Assembly (NCBI RefSeq): GCF_052324685.1
Contig: NC_135228.1
Span: 16,467,611 to 16,531,610, forward strand
DNA: 64,000 nt
Direction: 5' to 3'
From: Brachyhypopomus gauderio
Lineage: Eukaryota; Chordata; Actinopteri; Gymnotiformes; Hypopomidae
Shown here: piece after piece, positions 23,856 through 34,171 of the stretch
Layout: each line of letters begins with the position of its first letter
Position numbering within the stretch: position 1 is the stretch's first letter
Program-made: the position numbers and the translations under genes
Notes under the pieces: generated by a model
Database searches by the model: none
Told to the model about the DNA's origin: nothing
The model's input: only the letters and a program-made list of their open reading frames with translations

Positions 23856-24824
23856 TCAGGGTACATTGACTTTTGGTTTGAATTTTCTAGTACCATAACA
23901 GAAGTAGTACATGAACAAGGGTCGTACAGCATCATCTCTCAGCCCGTAGATCAGTGGGCTGAGGAAACGAGGCAGAACCAGCACGAACAGGAAGTTCAGA
24001 TAGCGCAGGTGTGTAAAGAGAACAACATCACTTCCTATCATTACATAAAGAGCTCGCTCGATGGTTCCATACAAAAAAGAGGTTAGACACAGGCCCAACT
24101 GAATGAAATGCAGCAACACAGTCCTGTGGGATTTCTTAGCAGAGTCTTTGTTGGAAGAAACAGACCTGGCTGTGATCAAAATGCTGATGTAAGTAAACAT
24201 GATGATCACTGTGACTGACACAAAATAACACACACTGAATCCCTTGTAAACATCAAGTTGCCATGGCTGCATGAGTATCTGCTCTCGAATGCAATTTATC
24301 TGTATAGTGAAAAAGTTAGAGTCCATCACTGCTGCAAAGAGGACATCAATCAAAATGTTTATGCTGCCAAGGCACCAGATAAAACCAATGGCAAGGTAAG
24401 TCCTTTTCTGAGTGGCTATTTCAATGTGTCTCAAAGGGAAGCAAATAGCTACATACCGCTCCAGTGACATCAAAGCCAGGTTTAACGGTGTATTATGAAA
24501 TGTTGTCATGGTTAGAAAAAGTATAAAGGAACACGCAGCCTTTGCCAGTTTAAGGAGGGCCTGGGCCATGAGAAATAGCAAACAGGCGAAAAGCAGGTGG
24601 ACAGAGTCATTTAAAAGCATGTGGGCAAAGAGAATATAGCGTGGAGTCTCCTTAAAAGTGCGCTTACATATCACAGCATAGAACATAATGCAGTTTACAT
24701 ATGTACAAAACATGATCAGTAATGTTGCAACCATATATTTAGACACACCTGCCTCATTTGAGTTCACATTGAACAGTTGATTAAATATCAAATCATTCAC
24801 AGTGCTTTTGTTAGTACCTGCCAT
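23856..24824 (-). CDS. Odorant receptor 131-2-like, intact (copy 1, 322 aa)
   Basis: A class A, seven-helix G-protein-coupled receptor in one exon, without a signal peptide, as usual for olfactory receptors. An N-glycosylation motif (NKST) lies at residues 5-8. TM1 spans about residues 30-54. The TM3 end reads MSLERYVAICFPLRHIEIATQKR, the fish OR signature with ERY for DRY. The third intracellular loop has SSNKDSAKKSHRTVLLH. TM7 reads RFLSPLIYGLRDDAVRP in place of NPxxY. Together these fit the teleost odorant receptor 131-2-like group. The protein would detect an unknown water-borne ligand in olfactory neurons. The frame is complete and differs from copy 3 at about 33 of 322 residues by eye. 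Confidence 0.93.
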   Translation of the reverse strand: MAGTNKSTVNDLIFNQLFNVNSNEAGVSKYMVATLLIMFCTYVNCIMFYAVICKRTFKETPRYILFAHMLLNDSVHLLFACLLFLMAQALLKLAKAACSFILFLTMTTFHNTPLNLALMSLERYVAICFPLRHIEIATQKRTYLAIGFIWCLGSINILIDVLFAAVMDSNFFTIQINCIREQILMQPWQLDVYKGFSVCYFVSVTVIIMFTYISILITARSVSSNKDSAKKSHRTVLLHFIQLGLCLTSFLYGTIERALYVMIGSDVVLFTHLRYLNFLFVLVLPRFLSPLIYGLRDDAVRPLFMYYFCYGTRKFKPKVNVP

Positions 24825-25081
24825 TGATTACAGCAACAAAACAACATAGTATAAATTCTATAGAAATCTGGTGAAGTCAAACTGCAAGCAGAATCAAGGT
24901 AATAAACAGAAATGTACTAGAAACATGCAGAAATTTACTAAAAAAGTATAAAAACACTCTTAAAAAGCAAAACATTTTTTTTGTATATCCAAGAGAATGC
25001 AGTCCTGTGTTGCTTCGTCCATTATGAGTTACAGAAGTTAAAGGTACTGGAGTTGTGAGCATTTCAGGTGTGTGTCCGACA

Positions 25082-25088
25082 TTTTATA
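25082..25088 (-). promoter_or_regulatory. TATA-like box upstream of receptor copy 1
   Basis: TATAAAA on the minus strand, about 260 bp before the ATG, inside a block kept in all three copies (also 46855-46861 and 63139-63145). A possible acceptor (CTGCTTGCAG on the minus strand) between it and the ATG suggests an untranslated first exon. Confidence 0.45.
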
Positions 25089-25295
25089 TTAGGCAATGAT
25101 ATCACAGTCTCACTTCCTCCTTGGTAAGAAAGAAAAAGACACTTCAAGTGATTGGTCTTTTCAGGTGATTACATTGTACAGAAACAGTTTAATTGGTTGG
25201 TATTGTATTCTAATAACTATAACAATAGGGCAATAACAGTACCATTCAAAATTTCTGGAAACAGCTGACAAAATGTTTTAAGTAAAAAAAATATG

Positions 25296-25972
25296 CTGTT
25301 TATGCTGAACATAAATTGCACTTCATGTAGCACATCATATTTTATATTACTTATTCACGTTTGATCCCTTTGTTCTCGTCAAAGAAGTTGTAGAAATGCC
25401 CCCTTCTGGCCACCAGAGGGCCTCATTGCTACAATACTCACCGTTGTTCTGTTTACTTATCACACACAGCTTCTTACTCTCAGTCTCATCACCTCACTAT
25501 ATAATGGCTCTTCATACTCACAGTCTTCACAAAGCATTGCCAACATTTTGCCTTCAGCAAACCAAGCTATCTTCTACTACTGGTATTCTACTAAGTCACC
25601 ATTTACTACAACTCCCAGAATCCAATGCTCAACCAATCATTCACTTGCTCTGCTTCACTGGATTGTTGATCACAGGTGTTCCTTATCACACTTGCCTATT
25701 TCCACCTGCATGTTTGACTCATCTATTTTAGATTTTTCCAGCCTTTACACACACAATCGGGCTCACACACAATGTAAAATAAAGACAGAAGGGAATTTTT
25801 CAAAATGGATTTGTAATATGTCATCTGGGCAGTTTGATTTATTTTCACTGTTGTGAATGAATGACCTTTGGGAGGGTCGGAACCTTTATACATATACCAG
25901 TTGAATGCTAGTGTGTTAAAATAGCGATCAACCTTTAAGTTGATAGCCAAACAGCTTACCTTAAAAGAAAAC
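25296..25972. other. No gene seen; dispersed-repeat-like sequence
   Basis: Contains CCTTCTGGCCACCAGAGGGCC near 25400, a motif common in fish dispersed repeats. The rest is AT-rich and unremarkable. The 111-aa frame at 25396 has no recognisable domain. Confidence 0.35.
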
Positions 25973-26098
25973 TCAGGAAGTTGCCTTCACAGCAGGTGAC
26001 AAAGTGGCCCTGACAACCACAAGGGCCAAACTATCCCAAGCTGTCAGGGATGCAAAGTGCACTCATAGACTCTATGAACACTTTCAAAACTCACACAA
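25973..26098 (+). mobile_element. Small LINE fragment (ORF2, region before the RT)
   Basis: One frame reads FTAGDKVALTTTRAKLSQAVRDAK and continues HRLYEHFQNS. It resembles the linker before the reverse transcriptase of fish LINEs (the FRSGD...ARANLSRGIREAK...HF pattern). About 42 codons remain. It ends at a GT microsatellite, where the ppme1 duplicate starts. Confidence 0.55.
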
Positions 26099-26404
26099 CA
26101 CACAATGTGTGTGTGTGTATGTGGTTTCCCCTAGGTATTGACAGACTGGACCATAGGACAGATGCAGGGTAAGACATTAATATGTCATAACTGCATATGC
26201 AGAATGTACAAATTCTGCTATATATTGTTGCTGTAAGCAGGCTCTGTGTGCCCTCATGCCCTGTGATGCATTCTGCAGGAAAGTTCCAGATGCAGGTTCT
26301 CCCACAATGTGGCCATGCTGTTCATGAGAATGCCCCTGAAAAAGTATGTTTTTGAATTCATGTGGTTGCTGTGGTTTTGGTTTTTTATATGTATGTCCTT
26401 ACTA

Positions 26405-28049
26405 CAGTCCCTGACATAAGTTCTGTTACTTATTCATGTTGTGGAAACAAAAGCTTAAAACCTGACTTTAAATTCATCGATTTTAGAAATGACTCATATG
26501 GAAGCTGAAACCCTCCCAAATGAGATTTAATTTACGAAAATAAATGTGCTTTACTGCAGAAATATTGATCATTTAATGAACACAGAAAGGTCAGACAAAA
26601 GTTTTGTCGCCCACATAAAGTAAGGTGAAAATCAAACAAATAATTAACTTCATATACAAATATATGCTTCTTAAAACTGGTGAATGGTGTTGTGGTGCTA
26701 TTAGAGCCATATTTAATATTTTGTGTGACTTCCACGAGCTTGAAGGACCGCATCCATGCAGTTCGACAATGATTCATACAATTTATTGATGAAGTCATCA
26801 GGAATAGCAAAGAATGCAGTCTTACATGCCTCCCAGAGATAATCAAAATTCTTTGGTTTTGTCTTCCAAGCTTCTTTCGTCCTACCCCAAACATTCTCAA
26901 TGATGTTCATGTCTGGTGACTGGGCTGGCCAGTCCTGGAGCACCTTGATCTTCTTTGCCTTGAGGAACTTTGATGTAGAGATGGATGTATGAGATGGAGC
27001 ACCATCCTGCTGCAAAATTTGACCCCTTTTATGATTGGGAATGGAAGATGTAGCTAATACTTCTTGATATTTTAGGCTATTGATATTGCCTTCTACCTTG
27101 CAAATGTTTCGCACACCCCCCCATACTGAATGTAACCCCAGACCATGATCTTTCCACCACCAAACTTGACTTTTCTGGGTGAATCTTGGATTCATACGGG
27201 CTCCAGTAGGTCTCCTGCAGTATTTGCGGTGGCTGTGTTGTAATTCAACTGAAGATTCTGAGAAATCCACCTTCTGCCACTTTTCTAGCGTCCATCCGTT
27301 TAACAGGCTGTGGGCCTTGGCAAATGCCACACGGTTTTTTTTAACTGCCTTTTATTTAGTGCTGGCTTCTGGGCACTGATTCGACCATGGAGGCCATTTC
27401 AAGACAGAATCCTACAAACTGTTCTAGTTGACACAGGGACTTGAGGTGACCAGGCCTAGTTGAGCTCTGCTGCAGTGGAAGAGGGACTGGCTTTGGATTT
27501 TCTAACCAACAAACGTTCCTCCCGAGCAGTAGTCTTGTGGGGTCTGCTGGACCTAGGCTTGTCAAAAACATCTCCAGTCTCTTCAAATCTTTTTTTAATA
27601 ATTTGTGCTTGACGCTGAGACACATTAAAGGTGCCAGCCACCTCTGTAGTGGATTTGGTCTTCAACATCTTGATAATCAAGGCTTTGGTCGCAGGATAGA
27701 TTTTTGGCATGTTGTCAGAGGTCAAGTTGCAGTGCAAGTGAAGACCTGGGGTGCTGGAGTTCTTTTTATACACCCCACTAATTAACCAATCGATTAGTGA
27801 GCACAGGTAAGGCTGTAAACTAGGACTGGGTGCATTATACGACAAGGCGACAAAACTTTTGTCTTGCCAAAATCTGACCTTTCTGTGTTCATTAAATGAT
27901 CAATATTTCTGCAGTAAAGCAAATTTATTTTTGGGAGGGTTTCAGCTTTCATATGAGTCATTTCTAAAACCAATCGATGAATTTAAAGTCAGGTTATAAA
28001 CTTTTGTTTCCACAACATGGATAAGCGACAGAACTTATGTCAGGGACTG
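26405..28049 (-). mobile_element. Tc1/mariner-type transposon, 1645 bp, inactive
   Basis: The terminal inverted repeats start CAGTCCCTGACATAAGTTCTGT at both ends. TA target duplications lie at 26403-26404 and 28050-28051. The parent ppme1 intron 12 reads TTACTAGAC at the equivalent place, the intact TA empty site. Sub-terminal inverted repeats (GAAACCCTCCCAAA and its complement) lie further in. The transposase is on the minus strand and broken. Confidence 0.95.
26713..27710 (-). pseudogene. Tc1-like transposase remnant
   Basis: The ATG at 27710 opens MPKIYPATKALIIKMLKTKS, followed by a paired-like helix-turn-helix (VAGTFNVSQRQAQIIKKRFEETG). The catalytic half carries QQDGAPSHTS and SPDMNIIENVW, the second Asp and the Glu of the DD34E triad. 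The first Asp block (normally FSDES) reads FSESSVEL, so that Asp is lost. The frame changes at about 27456 and again near 27340. Not able to encode an active enzyme. Confidence 0.88.
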
Positions 28050-28125
28050 TAGACATATCTCTCCTTAACAGGTAGCCGACGCTTTAGCTACCTTCATGGT
28101 ACGGCATAAGTTCACACAATTTAAA

Positions 28126-28865
28126 CAGTTACAGAATATTATTGTTTGCATGTGCAATATACACAAAATCTTTATTGGCCTGAACTTAGTTATTGAGCAT
28201 AACAATAACAAAACATTGATGACCAGTAGGCCCGCTCTACCTGAAAAACATGGTGTTTGTTATGAACAATACATATTACATTCTATATAAAACTGAGTGC
28301 TGTAAAAACAGCAATGCCAAAGCCCGTAGATGTTGTTTCATTCGCGTATTTTTCTCGACATCATCGTCCCACATGGTTTAAACAGCGTCTTGTTTCAAAG
28401 GAGAAATATGTCCATATATCGCCTCTCATCTTTCTCCCTGCTGACATTGTCAAGTTAACTTCGAGTTGAATTTCACGAGTGACCACAGTACATAGGCTAG
28501 TATGGTCTTCCTGGGTTCTGTGCAATGTGAAGACATTAGTACTGATTGGATTCTGCGTACTGATTAGTACTGATTGTCCCGCCTCTCTGTGTACGCTACA
28601 GTAGTTAAGGTTGGATCTCTTCTTAACTTATCCTTTTCACAAAACTAAATCAGGGCTGATTGGATGTCTTCGCTGGCCAATATTTTCATCTCATTTTTAT
28701 TCGTTGACAAAAATGTTCATTAATTTCGTTATAGTTTTTAGCCCTTTGTATAATTTTTATTTAGTTATCATCTCGTTTTCGTCATAAAAAAGGTTTGTTG
28801 ACAAAAATTATGACAAATTATTCGTCAACGAAATTAACACTGCTAATGTCTGTGTTTTATATTTC
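28126..28865. other. No gene seen
   Basis: AT-rich sequence beyond the ppme1 duplicate. The section 28690-28850 is rich in ATTTCGTTATAGTTTT and GACAAAAATT words, as in the ends of some hAT-like repeats. I could not define an element. Confidence 0.3.
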
Positions 28866-29305
28866 AGCTCCAGGTCTGCAGGGGGTGCATCCCTGCCTTG
28901 TCCCTATCCTCCTGCACCATCGTGTTTTGTGTGCTGCTGCTGTGGGCCGCACAGCCGTTGGAGGGGAGTGCGGCTTGGTGGGGGGGGGGGGGGGGGGGGG
29001 GGGTCTGTCACGGTATGGAAGGGCTCCCTACTGGTCGCCTCCGTCCACAGCAGCAGTTATCTTGTTGTTGTTGCGCTGTGTTCGTCCCTCAGGTGGGCAG
29101 GGCCTATGATCTGCCTCACCTGATGGTCGTTTGTCTATATATGTCTTGTCTTTGTACCAGTTGACTGCTTGTCATTATATCCTTAATTCGGATCGTGTCA
29201 CGGGTGTTTGGTTTGCACACTTTCTTCATTAAAACCTCCCTTTTCCCTAAAACTTGTCGTGATCGCTTCCATTTGATCATGTGATCGCACTCCCTGCCCA
29301 TAACA
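28866..29305 (+). mobile_element. 5'-truncated LTR element, family B (internal 3' end plus LTR)
   Basis: The LTR is 29006-29305 (TGTCACGG... to ...CCATAACA). The internal tail before it (GCTCCAGGTCTGCAGGG onward) matches 44947-45144 of the family B element at 36.3-45.4 kb. A 25-base G tract sits at the polypurine-tract position. A fossil fragment with no coding region. Confidence 0.82.
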
Positions 29306-29877
29306 CTGTACCTTTAAATGATGAGTCACTGCTCACATTTTTCCATAGCACAACAAACTAATCACAGTAAGCCCTGAGTGGAACACTACTGTACCTCTAA
29401 CTTTTTTTCTCCTTTTGATATGTTCATCTTCCAGACATTAAAATAGCAACTTAATAGCAATAATGTTATTGTGGTTCTTGTGTCCCTTAAACTGCAACAA
29501 GAAAATGTAAAAAAAAAAGTAAAAGATGACAGTGCTTTCCAAGGTGCCATCTAACCTCACCAAATAACAATAATAATCTTTATTTGTATAGCACCTTTCA
29601 TACATACATGCAACTCATGCTTTACAGAATAAATAAAAGGAAGCAAAGATAAGACAAAAAGAAAACGTTGAAAGAAATATAAAGATAAAAAGGAATCAAA
29701 CATTAAAATAATGACAAATTCTAAAATAATAATAATAATGTAATAAAATAAATATTAAAATAACAAAATGTAACTAAATAAAATAATGTTAAAAAAAGTT
29801 AAGTAAATAAGATAATAATCTGGAAAACTATTAAAATTATTAGAACAGAGTTAGAGTTTCTTAACTAAAAGCCAAAC
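29306..29877. other. AT-rich spacer with an L2-type LINE tail
   Basis: 29562-29650 reads TAATCTTTATTTGTATAGCACC, the antisense 3' tail of an L2-type LINE. It is followed by (AATA)-rich low-complexity sequence to about 29860. Nothing else supported. Confidence 0.45.
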
Positions 29878-30015
29878 AAACCTTCACTGCCTCTGTTGAT
29901 CCATATTCCAATGTAGACTCCACCTTCAAGCATATATGCATGGACATCATGGGCCCAATGCAGAAGTCCAACTGAGGCCACAAGTTCATTGTAGTTCTGG
30001 TGGACTTTCAGCAAG
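29878..30015 (+). mobile_element. Fragment of a Ty3/Gypsy-type integrase core (fossil)
   Basis: One frame shows FKHICMDIMGPM and then GHKFIVVLVDF, the start of a retroelement integrase catalytic core (usual pattern FxxIGMDxVGPL...GxxxIxVxVDy). About 45 codons remain. Old and broken. Confidence 0.5.
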
Positions 30016-30095
30016 GTAAACAATGATGGGGGCAAGTATATTGGAGCAAAATGGATTGAATCAATGTATTTAGTGTTAGTTTTTGTAGATAACAT

Positions 30096-30310
30096 GGAGC
30101 CTCCTGCTAGAATGACTAGTTCAATATGGTGAAGACTTCTCTGAACGTCAACATCAAACACTGGACAAATGCATTGACAAGTATTCAGATATCACCATGA
30201 TATTAGGTCATCTGTATGGGGTAATCATTTGGCAGGGTTATGTTGATGAGAAGGAAGTGGGAAAACATTCTCAAGTTGAATATTATTGAGCTGTCGAGTC
30301 GATAGACTCA
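30096..30310. repeat. Dispersed repeat, copy 1 (partner at 50113-50330)
   Basis: About 215 bp nearly identical to 50113-50330 (shared: GCCTCCTGCTAGAATGACTAG, GGGTAATCATTTGGCAGGGTT). In one + frame both copies read YSDITMILG and then LYGVIIWQG, so it was once coding, perhaps part of the same retroelement as the integrase piece. Not identified. Confidence 0.65.
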
Positions 30311-30344
30311 ATCGGCGCAATCAGCAGTGAACAGTAAGGAAGCC

Positions 30345-30810
30345 CGTTGAGACGGATCACTACTGAATTGGTTTGGCATTCTCAGCCAGTCTCTGCTTTC
30401 TCTGTGGTTGCGCTACGTATCAAGGTGTCTCGTCACCTTTCTCTCTCTTACAAACCCTTTACTTATTCGAGTCTCTATCTCCTGTGTCCCTTCTTGGCCC
30501 ATCTCAAGATCTCAAGTGTTCCTCCACCTATATTTCTTCCTATCCGTGTTGCCTTTAATTTGGGAAGGGTTTTCGTTTTGCTGCGGCGTTTTTGCCTGCT
30601 GCCAGCTACTTCCCCTGGCGTCCTTGGTTTAGTTGCTTTTGTTATTTTCTTTCTTTCTCCAGTCTCTTTATGGTTGAGTGTCATTTTACACGCGTTGTAC
30701 ACCCTTTTTGTACGCGTTGTGTTCCACGTTGTTTGTTGTTTCTCTTTTCCCCGTACCCTCACGGTTTTGTTTTCTATTCTTTTACGCGTCGAGTCTTCTG
30801 TTTTGTTTTC
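30345..30810. repeat. Dispersed repeat, second block (partner at 51215-51540)
   Basis: A pyrimidine-rich block sharing CTTATTCGAGT(C/T)TCTATCTCCTG and TTTGGGAAG(G/A)GTTTT with 51215-51540. The 194-aa open frame here (30347-30931) is a hydrophobic product of T-rich sequence that is not conserved in the partner, so it is not called as a gene. Confidence 0.5.
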
Positions 30811-30967
30811 GTTGTTCTGTGTTGCTGTGCACATTACCCCCTCGTTCTTACATTTGACAAGTGTCAGATGTATTGTTATTGCAAACTGGTGTTCTGAAAA
30901 TCTGTGCTACCCATCGAGCTGTCCTACCTAGTGTTACTGCGCATGCTAATTTCACGTCATTGTCAGT

Positions 30968-32447
30968 GCACACATTTACATTTACAAAGTGCTTTGCATC
31001 TGATCACAGAATTCATCCTAGGTAATAGTACGGATAGGCCAGAATTCAAGATACCATTGAGTCAGACTACTACTAAACTACAGGAATCAGTCATTACCTA
31101 GTGTTTTCCAAGTTAAACGTTTGCCAAGAAGCACAAATACAGACAGACATATAATTTAAGAACAACGGCAAGTGGTATCTGCCGAGTTAGTGCTCTGTTA
31201 CAGTAAGAACTCAACAAACAGGTGAGTCTTCAGTCTACGCTTGAAGATAGCAACAGACTCCGCAGTCCGAGCAGCTAATGAAAGATCGTTTCACCATCTT
31301 GGAGCCAGGACGGAGAAGAGTCTGGAGCTTTGTCTTCCATGAGACTTTATGCATGGAGTTTTGAGTCGACCCAAGCTTGAGGTTCTGAGTGCTCGCTGTA
31401 CGGATCGGCTTTTGACCGTGGACATCATATAGGGAGGGGCTAGTCCATTTTTGGCATTGTAAGCAAGCATCAAGGTTTAATATCTGATGCATGCCTCTAC
31501 TGGAAGCCAGTGAAGAGAGCATAGCAGAGGAGTCACATGTGAGAACATGGGGAGATTGAAGACCAGTCATGCTGCAGCATTCTATTAGTTGTAGAGGTGT
31601 GGTGACCCATAGAGGAAGACCTGCAAGTAGGATATTGCTATAGTCCAGCTTTGAGATGACTAGAGACTGCACAAGCACTTGAGTAGCTTCCTGTGAAAGG
31701 AAGGGTTGTATTCTCCGCATGTTGCAGAGGAGAAATCTGCAGGATCTGGTCAGTTTTGAAACATGTGTTGAGAAGGACAACTGGTTGTCCAACGTTACAC
31801 CCAGGCTTTGAGCAGATTCTGATGGTGTTAGCAAGGTGTTCTCAAAGGAAACTGTGAGGTCGTTGTGTGGGTTTGGTGTTCCTGGAATGTACAGAAGCTC
31901 AGTTTTGCTAGGGTTGAGCTTCAAGTGGTGAGCAGTCATCCATGAAGCAATATCTGTCAAGCATGCCGAGATATGCCTAGAAACCTGGGTGTCAGAATGA
32001 GGGAAGGAAAGGATTAGCTGGCTGTCATCAGCATAGCAATGATAAGAGAAATCATGAGACTGTCACGGTACGGCGGCCCCCTACTGGTCGCCCCCGTCTA
32101 CAGCAGCAGCTTGTCCTGTGGGTGTGTTGTTGTGTTCGTCCCTCAGGTGGGCGGAGCCCGCGATCCGTCTCAACTGAGGGTCATTTGTTTGTCTATATAT
32201 GTCTTGTCTTTGTACCAGTTGACCGCTGGTTATTATATCCTTAATTCGGATCAGTTCACGGGTTTTGGTTTGCGCACTTTACATATTAAACCATCCTTTT
32301 TCCCTGAGACTTGGCGTGATCGCTTCCATTTATTTTTGCTCACCCTGCCCGTCACAGAGACAAAATAATGACACCAAGGGAACGAGTATATAAAGAGAAG
32401 AGGGCCTTTGACTGAGCCTTGGGGGACACCTGTAGCGCAAAATAATA
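30968..32447 (-). mobile_element. 5'-truncated L2-clade LINE carrying a solo LTR
   Basis: The minus strand gives GVPQGSVKGPLLF, then after the LTR HDFSYHCYADDSQLIL (the RT catalytic motif in its YADD form), IASWMTAHHLKLNPSKTELL, SLGVTLDNQLSFSTHV and ISKLDYSNILLAGLP. This order is typical of the L2 LINE reverse transcriptase C-terminal half. The 3' end near 30968 has the ACATTTACATTTAC tail. The frame is shifted in the C-terminal part (after about 31560), so it is dead. Confidence 0.85.
32061..32356 (+). mobile_element. Solo LTR, family B
   Basis: 296 bp from TGTCACGGTACGGC to CCCGTCACA, flanked by a perfect 5-bp duplication GAGAC (32056-32060, 32357-32361). The duplication lies inside the LINE coding sequence, so the LTR inserted after the LINE. 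Confidence 0.93.
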
Positions 32448-32498
32448 GACATATCTATCGATTCACACTACCATGTCAAAATGTACTACCGCAGCAGA

Positions 32499-32655
32499 AC
32501 ATGCTTCTAGCATTAATACAGAAGGTACGATCATTTTATATGCTATATTACCTTATCAGAACATGCGTCTAGCATTAATACTGTAGGTAGGTACAATCAT
32601 TTTATAGGTTATATTATCTTATTGGTACGTGCTTCTAGCATTAATACAGGCTTGA
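32499..32655. repeat. Short tandem duplication, about 2.2 copies of a 68-75-bp unit
   Basis: The unit TCTAGCATTAATAC(A/T)G...GGTAC(G/A)ATCATTTTATA recurs at 32506, 32570 and 32634. No function recognised. Confidence 0.6.
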
Positions 32656-32657
32656 TT

Positions 32658-33032
32658 TCATTGCATGTGTTTCCAGTGTGAACGGGTTAATGGGCACTTT
32701 TTTCGTACCATACGGTCAAGCTGCTCCCACAACAGCTCAATGGGGTTGAGATCTGATGACTGCGCTGGCCACTCCATTACCGATAAAACACCAGCTCCCT
32801 GCTTCTTCTCTAAATAGTTTGTGCATAATTTGGAGGTGTACTTTGGGTCATTGCCCTGTTGCAGGATGAAATTGGCTCCAATCAAGCGCTGTCCACAGGG
32901 TATGGCATGGTGTTGCAAAATGGAGTGATAGTCTTCCTTATTCAAAATCCCTTTTACCTTGTTCAAATCTCCCACTTTACCAGCACTAAAGCAACCCCAG
33001 ACCATCACATTACCTCCACCATGTATGACAGA

Positions 33033-33033
<1 letters not shown>
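32658..33033 (-). pseudogene. Second Tc1/mariner transposase fragment, C-terminal half
   Basis: The 116-aa minus frame contains MVWGCFSAGKVG, FILQQGNDPKYTS and SSDLNPIELLWEQLDR. It is a different Tc1 subfamily from the 26.4-kb element. The usual QQDNDPKHTS has lost its Asp (QQGNDPK). The N-terminal half is missing, replaced at 33034 by a TA microsatellite. Confidence 0.85.

Positions 33034-33111
<78 letters not shown>
33034..33111. repeat. (TA)n microsatellite
   Basis: About 77 bp of pure AT/TA repeats between the Tc1 fragment and a hAT-like repeat end. Confidence 0.95.
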
Positions 33112-33113
<2 letters not shown>

Positions 33114-33812
33114 TGGTGGGCCGTTAACGGCGTTAACGGCATTCGTTAATTTGATACTCTTATCGGGCGATATAAAAATTATCGCTGTTAATCTATTCTT
33201 AAAGTTGGGTTGGGAACTGGGTCAAAATGGGTAAGCAAACTATGATGACTTTCAACTTGATAGTTTAGCTCGGCTGTATTCCTAACCAAATTGCACAGTA
33301 GGGGCGAGAACAAGTTTTCATTACTTGTGAATTACAAATCGTTCGTGTGTTTACATGGATGCAGCCACGAAGTCGTCAGGTTTGCTTAATGGAAAATTCA
33401 TTTTTAGGAACGTAAAGTGTTAACGGAGCGGAGCTCGGAGCGGTCGTTTTCTGCATGGTCCTAGCGCTAGATTTGTCACTATTTAAATATTTCTTTTTGT
33501 TAACCGTTAAAACTGCAGAGGACCAAAACCGGCTTTTGAAAAAGTCCCCCCCAAATTACGTCCGTGAGGTTAAATGTACTAAATATTGGCTTACTTTTCA
33601 AATATCATGTTTAGCTGAATAAACATGTTATCAACCCCTTTTAATGTACAGTATGTAGGCTTACAAATTCATGTTTAACTGAATAAACCGTTGAACAGGA
33701 GTAGCCTACATTTTATTGAGCATGTTTTTTTTCTTCAAGTATCACAGTAGAACAGCTTCCTCAAGCAGTCATTGATGCATTTTGGAAACAGGAGATGTGC
33801 CCCTGGTCTAAT
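33111..33812. mobile_element. Non-autonomous hAT-like repeat, left part
   Basis: Begins TAGTGGTGGGCCGTTAACGGCG, the kind of end seen on non-autonomous fish hAT repeats. No coding region. It is interrupted at 33813 by the family A LTR element and continues at 36136 (CTCTGTATTAAG), where AATCTAGATTAATCT-rich sequence follows and then a second TAGGGGTGGGCATAG end at about 36276. Confidence 0.45.
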
Positions 33813-34171
33813 GCACCTGTCACGTTGAGGACCCCGGCCCCTCCCCTTTGGGCGTGTGTAAACGTGGTCCACGTGCTTTGTCTGCGTCTATGGAACTCTG
33901 TGGTGAAGGCTATGTCGTGTGATAATGTGTATCACCTGTGAATCGTCTCGTAATCACATGGGGTTAATGTAGTTTGTCTATTTAATGTGTGCTCGCGCGG
34001 TGTCCTGTGCTCGTCAATGTCTAGGTTTACACGTTGCTGTGTGTATGAAAGTTGTTTGTTGCTCATGCGCTATTGCGCAATATCTGTTAAAATAAACGAA
34101 GTGACGTCAATCCAGAGGATTCCGTGTCTCGTCCTTCGTGACACCTTAGAGACACAAAGAAAGGGAAAAAA

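Larger units (their letters stand above)
23095..25295 (-). repeat. Receptor duplication unit 1
   Basis: This block matches 61082-63352 nearly end to end and matches 45442-46985 over its gene-bearing part. It includes the receptor gene, about 0.75 kb beyond its stop codon and about 0.47 kb upstream of its start. All three copies have the same orientation, so they arose by tandem duplication. Confidence 0.85.
26104..28125 (+). pseudogene. Partial duplicate of ppme1 (exons 11-13) split by a Tc1 element
   Basis: 26104-26404 matches ppme1 exons 11-12 and their introns almost base for base (for example GGAAAGTTCCAGATGCAGG). After the Tc1 insertion, 28052-28125 continues with the end of intron 12 and exon 13 up to CACACAATTTAA. 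Exon 11 lacks 11 bases relative to the parent (GACTGGATAAAGAACTGACC reduced to GACTGGACC), which shifts the frame. The upstream exons are absent. Introns are retained, so this is a DNA-level duplication and not a processed copy. Confidence 0.95.

Noticed and set aside
28795-29164. Overlapping Gly/Val-rich frames
   Set aside because: Run through a family B LTR fragment and a 25-base G tract; artefacts of composition.
30347-30931. 194-aa hydrophobic frame that looks like a membrane protein
   Set aside because: T-rich dispersed repeat. The partner at 51.2-51.5 kb does not keep the frame.
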